Origin: Kribbella sp. VKM Ac-2568
Lineage (GTDB): Bacteria > Actinomycetota > Actinomycetes > Propionibacteriales > Kribbellaceae
DNA: 64,000 nucleotides
NCBI RefSeq assembly: GCF_004345365.1
Contig: NZ_SLVF01000003.1
Location: forward strand, 62,001-126,000
Direction of reading: 5' to 3'
Part shown: positions 52,770 to 62,700 of the stretch, piece by piece
Layout: every line of letters starts with the position of its first letter
Numbering within the stretch: position 1 is the stretch's first letter
The notes under the pieces: model-generated
The model's database searches: none
What the model was told of the DNA's origin: nothing
What the model saw: only the letters and a program-made list of their open reading frames with translations
Program-made: the position numbers and the translations under genes

Positions 52770-54243
52770 TCAGGTCCGGTGGGGTAGGGATGATCAAGTT
52801 CCTCCCGCTCTGGTCCTCCTCTTTCTCACTAGACTCGGCGTTCGGCTCGATCGTCGGCCCAGCCGGCTCTTTCGGCCGTGACCCCATGCCGTAATAGCGC
52901 ATCCCGTTGGGTTCCTGGTCCTTGCCCTCGGACCACACCCGGCCGGGCCACCCCCCTGCGGACACGAAATCCTTCGCATCGAGGTACTCGCCGTACAGAA
53001 CTTGAGCATCTGGGTGCATCTTTCGAAGTTGCTCAATGTAGCGCTTCAGTTGTGGTGGCCCCTCGTCCTGCCCTTCTCGTCTGCGGGCTTGACCTCCCAG
53101 ACATAGATTGTTCCTGCGTCCTTGCCCGTGCCTGTCAGGATCAGATCTGCGGTTCCATCCTTGCCACTGTTATCCTTCTTCCCGCCGATCACGTTGTTCG
53201 CCTTGCGGTCGCCTTTACCGAGGTCCATTGTTACATCACCTTGAAAGTCATTCTCAGCTTGCCATTTCTTGACCGCGACAGCGCTCGCGACCAGAGCGGC
53301 GTTATGTGGTGACAAGGGCTTCAGAGGATTGCCGTCGTCGTCGATGGCGTAGTGGCCGTCGATCTCTACGCCGGTGATGGGGTTGCCGCCGGCGAAGGCG
53401 TAGCGGTTGCTGGTCCAGGGGTCGGTGCCGAGGTTGGGGTCCGCGAGGGCGCCGTTGTAGGTGTCGCGGGTGAGGAAGCGGTTGAGGCCTGGGGAGTAGT
53501 CGCGGAAGCCCATGTCGTAGGACTCCGATGACTGGTCCCAGCGTTTCGCGTTGAAGCGGTAGACGTTGTACGGGTCTTTGCCCGGATTTTGGGCTTCGGG
53601 CTTGTCGACGCCGGTGAAGCGGTCGTCGTCGTTCTTGCCGTATGCCGTGTAGCCGTACGTCGAGCGGGTGTCCCCGGCGTCCGAAGTCAGGGTTTCTACG
53701 TCGCTGTGCGGGTTGTAGCCGTAGAACGAGTCCTCGGAGGTGCCGTCTGCCTTGAACTTGACCTGCGACAGGCGCGAGCCCCACGGGGAGTACTGGTACG
53801 ACGCGGTGATCTCGCCGGCCACCTCCTCGGACAGGACCTCGCCCCGACAGACCGAGATAGGAGTAGTCCGTGGTCTTCGTGCCCTCGACCTTCGAACTGG
53901 CGCGGTCGAGTGCGTCGAAGCTGGTGTCGGTCGTCTTGGTGGTGCCGTCATCCTGCAACTGGCGGTGCTTGATGATCCGGTCGTAGCCGTCGTAGGTGTT
54001 GCGCTCGATCACCTTGCCGCCAGCCGACACCTGCGACAGGCGACCGAACGGGTCATACGTGTACGACGCCGTCGCACCATCCGTCGTCGCGGTCAGCAGC
54101 CGGTTGCGGTCGTAGGAGTAGCTCGTGGACTGACCGGCCACCGTCTGGGCGACCACGTTGCCCGCCGGGTCGTGGGTGTAGGACTCCGTCGACAGCACGG
54201 CCGTGCCGGCCGCGTCCTTCTTCTCCACCTTCGCGATCCGGTT
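52687..54243 (-). pseudogene. Orphan Rhs tip with PD-(D/E)XK-like toxin, two frameshifts
   Basis: Begins at RIAKVEKKDAAGTAVLSTES, inside the Rhs core, and keeps the core through FRDYSPGLNRFLTRDTYNG. Lesion 1 is an extra base at about 53842-53846 (LSGEVLSEE becomes LSGRGPVRG). Lesion 2 is at about 53060-53066, where KGRTRGHHN replaces KGRDEGPPQLKRYIEQLRK. The repaired tip has DLGKGDRKANNVIGG, then GTADLILTG, YVWEVKPADEK and QLKRYIEQL: the D...ExK...Q pattern of PD-(D/E)XK nucleases. A DNase toxin is inferred. It continues to LLLTGACVLPTPVCAVN at the stop. Confidence 0.75.
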
Positions 54244-54320
54244 GTCGGTCTCAAGTGCCAGAAGAGTCAGCCGCCCGATTTGATCGCTGGTCGAGGCTCG
54301 TTCCTTCAGCTGAGCGGGAA

Positions 54321-54755
54321 CTACCCGTACCGAAGAAACACCTCGTCTGGGACCGGCTCTCCGTCGACATCGAATAGCAACGGGCTGGGGTTGCTGCCGT
54401 GGCGCTGATCGCGGGAAGCGAACATGCTCAACGCCACGACATAAGCCGAAGAAGGCCCCCCATCGAGCATGAAGATTCGAAGGCCGTTCCCGCCAAGGAC
54501 TTCGGCACCGCAGTCAGCAGCGACGCTAGCCGCCTCCTCGGAACTCGCCTCGCGGACGGTGAGGTTCTGCAACTTCGAAACAAGCTTCACCGCCACCACT
54601 CCCTTGAAGAGGACGTCAACGCGGTCCGCGAATAGGTCGCCCTTCGGACTCCGGAGAAGCAGGGACTGGTGGGTCGACACGAATTGATTCAGGAAGAACG
54701 GGCGGTCGAAAACAGCTGGCAACGCCCGGTCTTCGATCGTTGGCATCTCAAGCAT
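54321..54755 (-). CDS. Immunity-like protein
   Basis: A 144-residue protein (RPFFLNQFVSTHQSLLLRSP, VLFKGVVAVKLVSKLQNLTV) ending in EVFLRYG. Size, strand and position between two Rhs cassettes suggest immunity to the tip that was once upstream, where the transposon and intron now lie. No family recognised. Confidence 0.55.
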   Translation of the reverse strand: MLEMPTIEDRALPAVFDRPFFLNQFVSTHQSLLLRSPKGDLFADRVDVLFKGVVAVKLVSKLQNLTVREASSEEAASVAADCGAEVLGGNGLRIFMLDGGPSSAYVVALSMFASRDQRHGSNPSPLLFDVDGEPVPDEVFLRYG

Positions 54756-54846
54756 CAGATGTGCCCCTATCCGAACGGGTTGGGGACGACGTTCCCCCCA
54801 CGATAGAAGGTCGTCCTACCCCAAGCACCCGCCTTGTCGAGTGGAG

Positions 54847-55507
54847 GGATGTCGACCAAAGTCCAACGCGCAAAACGGGTCCGACACCGCGAACCGAACT
54901 GGCGAGTCGTCCGGTATGCCGATGACTTTGTCGTGTTGGTGAACGGTGAGCGTGATCACGTCGAGGGCTTGCGCGAACAGATCGCCGATGTGCTCGCACC
55001 AATCGGTCTGAACCTCTCGGAGGAGAAGACCCGGATAGTGCACATGGGCGAGGGGCTCGACTTCCTCGGGTTCCACATCCAGTGGCGCCGCAAACAAGGA
55101 GCCAGCAAGTGGCACGTCTACACCTTCATCGCCGACCGGCCCCGTTGCGGTCCATGGAGGCGAAGATTCGTGCCCTGACCCCCAGAACGTCGCAGTGGGA
55201 CCTACAGGCCCTGCTGATCCGGATCAACCAGATCACGCGCGGCTGGTCCAACTACTTCAAGCACGCCATCGCGCAACGCGCCTTCGAACACCTCCACCGG
55301 TTCACCTGGTGGCGGATCGCGCGGATGATGCGAACCCGGCACCGCTGGAGGTGGAAGGACGTCCGTCGCTGGCTCACCGACCCCACCGGACGGTGGCGCT
55401 CAATCAGCGCGGACGGGATCGAACTGTTCAACCCCGCCACGATCCCGATCCGTCGGTATCGCTACCGGGGCAACACCATCCCCAGCCCCTGGGCCGACGC
55501 TGCCTGA
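54847..55507 (+). pseudogene. Group II intron reverse transcriptase/maturase, 5'-truncated and frameshifted
   Basis: The sequence begins just before the polymerase motif YADDFVVLV and continues with LNLSEEKTRIVHMGEGLDFL. Near 55140-55146 the frame shifts, then MEAKIRALTPRTSQW and the maturase helices NQITRGWSNYFKHAIAQRAF follow. The first polymerase motifs are missing. It lies just upstream of intron domain V, as group II intron proteins do, and runs opposite to the Rhs genes. Confidence 0.88.
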
Positions 55508-55533
55508 ACCAGCCCGATGGCAGAGACCATGGA

Positions 55534-55567
55534 GAGCCCGTTGCGGTGAGAGCCGCACGGCGGGTTC
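55534..55567 (+). ncRNA. Group II intron domain V
   Basis: Exactly 34 bases that fold as the canonical domain V: an 8-pair lower stem (GAGCCCGT with GCGGGTTC), a 2-base bulge CG, a 6-pair upper stem (TGCGGT with GCCGCA) and a GAGA tetraloop. The AGC catalytic triad is present in the lower stem. Confidence 0.9.
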
Positions 55568-55574
55568 GGCGAGC

Positions 55575-55625
55575 GGCCTGGGGAAACGGACCGCGAGAAA
55601 TCGCGACACCGCGCCCCAGGCCGAC
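55575..55625 (+). ncRNA. Group II intron domain VI and 3' end
   Basis: GGCCTGGGG and CCCCAGGCC form a 9-pair stem closing a loop with unpaired adenosines, as in domain VI. The intron end is placed after GAC at 55625, where the transposase reading frame resumes. Confidence 0.6.
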
Positions 55626-55924
55626 TCAACCACGTCGAGCAGTCGTTCCGGATGTCCAAGACCGACCTGCGTGCACGGCCGATGTTCGCCCGCACCCGCG
55701 ACGCGATCGAGGCCCACCTGACCATCGTGTTCACCGCGCTGGCAGTGTCCCGCACCGTGCAGAACCGAACCGGCCTATCGCTGCGACGGTTCCTGCGCAC
55801 CCTCAAGCCACTTCGCTCAGCCACCGTCGAGATCAATAGCGTCATCACCACGATCCCGCCCGCCCTCAGCCCCGACCAACAGGCGATCCTCGACGCACTG
55901 GATCGCCCGATCCCAAGGCACTAA
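55626..55924 (+). pseudogene. IS1634-like transposase C-terminus
   Basis: Reads LNHVEQSFRMSKTDLRARPM then DAIEAHLTIVFTALAVSRTV, the C-terminal end of IS4/IS1634-type transposases with the catalytic glutamate region (VEQSFRMSK). It follows the intron 3' end in frame, so the intron had inserted into the transposase gene. The upstream part of the gene is missing. Confidence 0.82.
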
Positions 55925-55943
55925 CCCGATTGACCCAACTCGG

Positions 55944-56056
55944 GCCTGACGAAGCTCGCAATCGGTTCGAAGAATCAGTTAACAGGACAAACCGGAGTAG
56001 GTAGAACACAGGCCCAGTGAGTAGGAGAGTTCCTACGAACGTGTCGATCTCCCTAG
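55944..56056. repeat. 114-base repeat, copy B
   Basis: Matches 52656-52769 and encodes, on the minus strand, only the last residues of an Rhs toxin tip. It begins 20 bases after the transposase stop, so the mobile element appears to have replaced the rest of the tip. Confidence 0.85.
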
Positions 56057-56366
56057 CCCGGTGCTTTCACGGCTGTTGGTGCTGATGCTGTGTTGGTGAA
56101 CTGAAAGATGCTCCTGACCATCGACGATGTGTTTGTCTAGGACCATGTCGTGCGGAGCCGAGGAGCACCTTCCAGGTGATGAAGACTACCGGGTTGTATC
56201 CGCGTGTTCGGGTTGACGCTGCCGGATCGGGGGTTCCCCTCACCTTGAAGTTCCAGGTCTCGTTGATCACTGGAACAGGAGGTGAACCTCGGGAATCGGT
56301 CCTGTCGCTGGCCCGTACGTCGCGCGACGTGCCGGCGCCACCTCACACCCGCACAACGCCCAGCAT
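56057..56366. other. Gap without a convincing gene
   Basis: About 310 bases between the repeat copy and the next immunity-like gene. A minus-strand frame of 67 codons (MINETWNFKVRGTPDPA) is present but has no clear ribosome site or family. Probably cassette debris. Confidence 0.5.
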
Positions 56367-56711
56367 TCACGATCCTCCGGCCGAGCCGTTCCGATAGGTT
56401 TCGATCATCTCCAGAAGGCGCAGGAGCGCGCCGCGATACAGCTGATCGTCCTTGGTCCCCGCTGGCTCCCCTGACGAAATCTTGGACACCTCGGACTCGG
56501 CAGCGGATCTCAGCGCCTCGAGCATGTCAGCAGCCAACTGCTGTTCCCGCAGCTCAAGTACCACGAGATTGTTGGCAAGCCCGACCTGCAGCCAGTACGT
56601 CACATCAGAGCGAGGGCCGGCATGGACAGAGGCCTCCTCCACCAGCGCCTCGAAGATCCACCCGGAGACCATCCAGCTGTGGCGCGAGTCAAATGAGATT
56701 CCCCCCGACAT
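56367..56711 (-). CDS. Candidate immunity protein of the second Rhs tip
   Basis: A 114-residue protein beginning 16 bases after the stop of the Rhs gene at 56728, with GAGGGTGGGG before it. Helical, with VTYWLQVGLANNLVVLELRE. The tight placement directly after the toxin tip is the main evidence; no family recognised. Confidence 0.65.
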   Translation of the reverse strand: MSGGISFDSRHSWMVSGWIFEALVEEASVHAGPRSDVTYWLQVGLANNLVVLELREQQLAADMLEALRSAAESEVSKISSGEPAGTKDDQLYRGALLRLLEMIETYRNGSAGGS

Positions 56712-56727
56712 CAGAACCCCACCCTCA

Positions 56728-59280
56728 CTATTTGCTGCTGGACCGCCGTCGGAAGTCGGTTACATAATTTGAAACCAATTCAACCTGAGGGGGCGCGTAA
56801 CCAGTCATATCTATCACCGTGAAGTCATTTCCCTTACGGAGGTGATGATCAATCGATCGAAGGAAGTCAGTTTCCTTGAAGTAGACAGCCTTTGTGCCAT
56901 CACCCATCGCATCATAGGTTCTGCCGAGATCGTCGAGGAAGTCGGCACCTTCGTGCGGGCTGGCGGAGAACGTTCGCCCCGAGTACTCGGAGCGTCCGGC
57001 CAGACGGCCGACAGTTGCTTGCTCCGAGGGCCGGATCGATCCGATCGAGGGATCGATCGAGGCACCAGACGAGGCCGAACCGCTGGTCTCGTTGAAGAGT
57101 CGACCCCAGTCGTTCCCGAAGCGACTCGCGCCGGTCGAGGCAACTGCTGTGCCGGCTGCGCTGATGGCGACTCCGCCGACCACGGCGACTGCCCCTGCCG
57201 GACACAGAAGGCCGGTGCCGCAAACGGTCACGCCACCACCCGTGAGACTACCGCCCGCGGCGGCGACCACCGCGCCGAGCCCCATCCAGCCAATGTCTTT
57301 CAAGACATTGCCGAACGCCTCGCGATTGATGTCGATGTCCCCGCCAGAGTCTGGGTGATCCTGTAGCCAATCTGCCGGCGACTGATCAGGCTCTGTTTGC
57401 GAGGTCTGACCGGTGGTAGCAGTCGATCCGCTGCCGGCGGTTCGGTGCGCTTCCATGCCGCATCTCGACTCGTCTTCGGCCACGAAACAGTGGCCGTCGA
57501 GTTCGATGCCGGTGATGGGGTTGCCGCCGGCGAAGGCGTAGCGGTTGCTGGTCCAGGGGTCGGGACCAAGGTTGAGGTCGGCCGTGGCGCCGTTGTAGGC
57601 GTCGCGGGTGAGGAAGCGGTTCAGGCCTGGGGAGTAGTCGCGGAAGCCCATGTCGTAGGACTCGGAGGACTGGTCCCAGCGTTTGGCGTTGAAGCGGTAG
57701 ACGTTGTAAGGCTCCTTGCCCGGGTTTTGGGCTTCGGGCTTGTCTGCACCGGTGAAGCGGTCGTCGTCGTTCTTGCCGTAGGCGGTGTAGCCGTAGGTGG
57801 AGCGGGTGTCGCCGCCCTCGGAGGTCAGCGTCTCGACGTCGCTGTGCGGGTTGTAGCCGTAGTAGGAGTCCTCAGTGGTGCCGTCGGTCTTGAACTTCAC
57901 CTGCGACAGCCGCGAACCCCAGGGCGAGTACTGGTAGGACGCGGTGACTTGGCCGGCTACCTCTTCCGACAGCACCTCACCGGACAGGCCGAGGTAGGAA
58001 TAGTTAGTTGTCTTGGTGCCTTCGACCTTCGAACTGGTGCGGTCCAGGGCGTCAAAGCTGGTGTCGGTCGTCTTGGTGGTGCCGTCGTCCTGCAGTTGGC
58101 GGTGCTTGATAATGCGGTCGTAGCCGTCGTAGGTGTTGCGCTCGATCACCTTGCCGCCGGCCGACACCTGCGACAGCCGACCGAACGGGTCATACGTGTA
58201 CGACGCCGTCGAGCCTCCGGTGGTCGCGGTCAGCAGGCGGTTGCGGTCGTAGGAGTAGCTCGTCGACTGACCGGCCACCGTCTGCGCGACCACGTTGCCG
58301 GCCGGGTCGTGCGTATACGACTCCGTCGACAGCACGGTCGCCCCGGCCGCGTCCTTCTTCTCCACCTTCGCGATCCGGTCGAGTGGGTCGAAGGTGTAGG
58401 CGAATACGTTCTCCAGATACGCCGCGTGGTTGTCGGCGTTCTGAACCTTCGCGGTGTCCTTGATCCGGTCACCGTTGGGCGAATACTCCATCGCGTGCTG
58501 CGAGACCAGCGTGCCGTTGGACTTCTTCTCGATCTGGGACGAGACCAGTCCGTCGAGGTAGTAGTCGGAGTCGACGGTGTTGCCGTTGGCCTTGGTCTCC
58601 ACATCGGTCTCACCGCGGGCCGTGTGGGTGTAGCCCGCGATCTTCGGCGCGGTGTCCGTGGACGACTTGCCGTTCTTCACCTCGTCGACCAGGTCCCGGA
58701 CATCGTAGGTGTACGACGAGAACTGGTCGTCCTTGTTCGCCGCATCGTCAAAGGACCGGGTGACCGGCGCGCCGTTCTCGTTGTAGGTGTACGTCGTGGT
58801 CTTGAGCAGCGCGGTGCCCTTCTTCTCCTCGACCTTCGCCACCTGGTTCAGCCCGCTGTAACTGACGAGGTAGTCGCTGACCTTGGCGCCCGGCTGCGTG
58901 TCAGTGATCTGCAGCAGGTTGCCGTTGGTGTCGTAGGTGTAAGTGAAGTCCTTCTTCTCCGCGTCCGCCTCACCCGTGTTGTCCCGGACCACCTTCACCG
59001 CGTCGGCGACAACCGTCCCGGTGGTGGCCGGTGTCAGCGAGACTGAGCCTGTGGTCGCCTCGGCGAAGGTGTATTGGCCGACGCTCACCCAGGTACCAGC
59101 GCCTGTCGTCTGGTTGACCGGCTTGCTGACAGGAGCACCGCCAGTACTGACCGAGTACGGCGCCGCGGTGGACGCCCCCGTCACGGCCGGGTACCGGACG
59201 TAGACGGTGTACTTCCCGTCGGCCGGCACGTTATAGGGAGAGACGCCGAGGAATGGTGCAGCTTCATCCACGCTCGCCAA
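56728..59280 (-). pseudogene. Second Rhs protein, 5'-truncated, with CdiA-like toxin tip
   Basis: About 850 codons in one frame. It opens inside a golvesin-like domain (VPADGKYTVYVRYPAVTGAS), continues through the YD repeats and the core ending YDMGFRDYSPGLNRFLTRD and NPITGIELDGH, then a unique tip of about 245 residues. The tip has a glycine/alanine-rich hydrophobic stretch (GAVVAAAGGSLTGGGV) and a C-terminal domain EGADFLDDLGRTYDAMGDG, FLRSIDHHLRKGNDFTVID, like CdiA-type tRNase or nuclease domains by pattern. The first possible start is TTG 59280 and it has no export region, so it is an orphan tip despite its length. Confidence 0.82.
57491..59230. repeat. 1.7-kb duplication shared with 60540-62279
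   Basis: The two Rhs genes match with a constant offset of 3049 bases. From about 57600 to 59009 I see no differences; changes cluster at 57505-57600 and at 59010-59075. This implies a recent duplication or gene conversion. Confidence 0.9.
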
Positions 59281-59558
59281 CGCGCCGCGCGGCCGGTGGT
59301 CGACGGCGTCGTTGGCGGTCCGCGTGTGGTGGTAACCGGGCGGCTTACGCTCGGTCGTAGTGGTCGCATATAACGACGGGGAGGTGCTGGCTGTCGTAGG
59401 CGTAGATCTGCGCGGCGGAGAGCGGGGCGGCGGACGCAGTCAGACCATGCAGGGGGCTGGCCCCGCCGACGATCAGGCTGGACCAGCACCACCACCACCA
59501 CCACCAAGCGGCGGATCAGGAGGAACCACGGCAGGCTCCTCGAGTTGGCCGCGCGCAT
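59231..59558. other. Gap between Rhs cassettes with a CCA tract
   Basis: No convincing gene. A tract of CAC/CCA repeats lies at 59487-59506. On the minus strand a frame reading LSAAQIYAYDSQHLPVVICD ends at 59345 and could be the end of an older tip. The homology to the large Rhs gene stops sharply at 59230. Confidence 0.5.
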
Positions 59559-59783
59559 TCAACGCTCTCCGTCGCCAGAGTGCTCGACGAGCTCGACCCA
59601 GGCCGGATCAACAGCCCCCGCAAAGAGGGTCCGGCCGCCGGCGTCGACGACCTCAATCTCGTACGCCAAGTACGGATCGCGGTGCACCTCTAGAACGACC
59701 GCCAGGGCGCCTTCTGGCACGCCATGCTCCGGAAGCCCTGCGGGGATCCTCACCGTGTCGAACTGCTCGATGTGCTCGGTCAT
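59559..59783 (-). CDS. DUF4926-like immunity protein
   Basis: A 74-residue beta-rich protein (IEQFDTVRIPAGLPEHGVPE, AYEIEVVDAGGRTL) matching the small DUF4926 fold. The ATG overlaps the stop of the large Rhs gene by four bases. As far as I recall, DUF4926 and DUF6883 genes are often adjacent, and this gene follows a DUF6883-like tip, so it is the probable cognate immunity protein. Confidence 0.8.
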   Translation of the reverse strand: MTEHIEQFDTVRIPAGLPEHGVPEGALAVVLEVHRDPYLAYEIEVVDAGGRTLFAGAVDPAWVELVEHSGDGER

Positions 59784-62700
59784 CGCACCATCAGGGTATT
59801 CAGACTTGGAGTGGTCGATCCCGGCGTGTAGATCCAGCCAGTCCGAACGACGCCAGACCCAGCGGGTCCCGTGACAGGAATGTCCACTGTGAACCGAGTA
59901 CCCCACTTATCGACATTTCCAGGAATGGGGGTGTTCTCCATGACTCCCTGACGAAGTTGAGCCATGAGGTCGTCGGCGTTAGAACGATTGAAACCCAGGG
60001 CTGACTCGAACACGCGCGCCTTGTTACCACCGACGGGATGGTTGGGGTTGAGGGCGTACTCGGTGAGCTTCCTCGGGTCGATGTGCGCGCGGTTCGCGCC
60101 GATCAGCCGATGGGCCCCGGCGGCTTCGTCCGCGTATTTGAGGGCTTGGAGCGCCTTGGCGAGTTTTCCGAGCTTGCCAAACGGGAAAAGCATCATTCCG
60201 GTCATGCCGCAGGCCCTGGCGTCGTGCTCGTAGGCACAGTCTGCGGCATCCGTGGTGCCTGAGAGATCGGCGAACAGTTCGATGGCTTCGTCCACGCCGG
60301 CTCTGTCGGCCTCTTCGGCTCCGAGCTTGAACCCGACGATGGTTGGGTTGATGCCCATCTGGGCCATCATGATGGCCTGTTGCTGTGGGCTCGCTCCTGC
60401 CGGAAGGCCCATCGATTGGTTGATCTCTTGACCAACATTGTTCGGAACCGGAGTGGTGCTGCCACCGGTCGTGGTCGGTGATGTGATCGTCGGCGTCTCG
60501 TGGGGTTCGAACCGATCGCTGGCTTTCTCGATGGCGTAGTGGCCGTCGATTTCTACGCCGGTGATGGGGTTGCCGCCGGCGAAGGCGTAGCGGTTGCTGG
60601 TCCAGGGGTCGGTGCCGAGGTTGAGGTCGGCCGTGGCGCCGGTGTAGGCGTCGCGGGTGAGGAAGCGGTTCAGGCCTGGGGAGTAGTCGCGGAAGCCCAT
60701 GTCGTAGGACTCGGAGGACTGGTCCCAGCGTTTGGCGTTGAAGCGGTAGACGTTGTAAGGCTCCTTGCCCGGGTTTTGGGCTTCGGGCTTGTCTGCACCG
60801 GTGAAGCGGTCGTCGTCGTTCTTGCCGTAGGCGGTGTAGCCGTAGGTGGAGCGGGTGTCGCCGCCCTCGGAGGTCAGCGTCTCGACGTCGCTGTGCGGGT
60901 TGTAGCCGTAGTAGGAGTCCTCAGTGGTGCCGTCGGTCTTGAACTTCACCTGCGACAGCCGCGAACCCCAGGGCGAGTACTGGTAGGACGCGGTGACTTG
61001 GCCGGCTACCTCTTCCGACAGCACCTCACCGGACAGGCCGAGGTAGGAATAGTTAGTTGTCTTGGTGCCTTCGACCTTCGAACTGGTGCGGTCCAGGGCG
61101 TCAAAGCTGGTGTCGGTCGTCTTGGTGGTGCCGTCGTCCTGCAGTTGGCGGTGCTTGATAATGCGGTCGTAGCCGTCGTAGGTGTTGCGCTCGATCACCT
61201 TGCCGCCGGCCGACACCTGCGACAGCCGACCGAACGGGTCATACGTGTACGACGCCGTCGAGCCTCCGGTGGTCGCGGTCAGCAGGCGGTTGCGGTCGTA
61301 GGAGTAGCTCGTCGACTGACCGGCCACCGTCTGCGCGACCACGTTGCCGGCCGGGTCGTGCGTATACGACTCCGTCGACAGCACGGTCGCCCCGGCCGCG
61401 TCCTTCTTCTCCACCTTCGCGATCCGGTCGAGTGGGTCGAAGGTGTAGGCGAATACGTTCTCCAGATACGCCGCGTGGTTGTCGGCGTTCTGAACCTTCG
61501 CGGTGTCCTTGATCCGGTCACCGTTGGGCGAATACTCCATCGCGTGCTGCGAGACCAGCGTGCCGTTGGACTTCTTCTCGATCTGGGACGAGACCAGTCC
61601 GTCGAGGTAGTAGTCGGAGTCGACGGTGTTGCCGTTGGCCTTGGTCTCCACATCGGTCTCACCGCGGGCCGTGTGGGTGTAGCCCGCGATCTTCGGCGCG
61701 GTGTCCGTGGACGACTTGCCGTTCTTCACCTCGTCGACCAGGTCCCGGACATCGTAGGTGTACGACGAGAACTGGTCGTCCTTGTTCGCCGCATCGTCAA
61801 AGGACCGGGTGACCGGCGCGCCGTTCTCGTTGTAGGTGTACGTCGTGGTCTTGAGCAGCGCGGTGCCCTTCTTCTCCTCGACCTTCGCCACCTGGTTCAG
61901 CCCGCTGTAACTGACGAGGTAGTCGCTGACCTTGGCGCCCGGCTGCGTGTCAGTGATCTGCAGCAGGTTGCCGTTGGTGTCGTAGGTGTAAGTGAAGTCC
62001 TTCTTCTCCGCGTCCGCCTCACCCGTGTTGTCCCGGACCACCTTCACCGCGTCAGCGGCAACCGTGCCAGTGGTGGCCGGAGCGAGGGACACCGAGCCCG
62101 TGGTCTCCTCCGCGAAGGTGTATTGGCCAAGGCCCACCCAGGTACCAGCGCCTGTCGTCTGGTTGACCGACTTGCTGACAGGAGCACCGCCAGTACTGAC
62201 CGAGTACGGCGCCGCGGTGGACGCCCCAGCCACGGCCGGGTACCGGACGTAGACGGTGTACTTGCCGTCGGCCGGCACGTTCAACTTCCACGTGTACTTG
62301 TCCGTGCTCCCGGTCGCCGCAGCATGCGTCCGGTAATTCGTCCCCTGGAAGCCAGTACCACTCGATGACAACGCCCACGTGCCGGCGACGTCCACATCAC
62401 CGGTGTCGGAGTTGTCCACCAGCGACACGTCCAACCCGACCGGTACGCCGTCGTCGCTGCGGGACTTCAGCTTCCCATCGGGAAAGAAGTTCCACGCCAT
62501 CGTGCGAGAGGACGAACCGCCCGCGCTCGTCAGCGTCCGAGCGGTCTGCTGACCGAGATCGTTGTAGCCGTAGGTCGCGGCGATGTCCCACGGGTCCGTG
62601 CTGGACTTCACCCAGCCGTTGTCGAAGTAGCTGTACGACGTGTCGTTGCGGACCGTCTGCCCCTCGGAGGCCGGGGCGCTGACCTTGGTCACGTTGCCGA

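Noticed and set aside
45404..59558. CRISPR array
   Set aside because: Repeats are few, unevenly spaced and belong to gene duplications; no regular repeat-spacer pattern was seen.
59181..59558. Minus-strand frame with a valine run (125 codons)
   Set aside because: The valine run comes from the CCA tract, and the rest lies out of frame with the Rhs gene; no family or ribosome site.
57397..62368. Plus-strand frames of 549 and 622 codons over the Rhs genes
   Set aside because: Valine/glycine/arginine-rich translations mirror the YD repeats of the minus-strand genes and have no ribosome sites or known domains.
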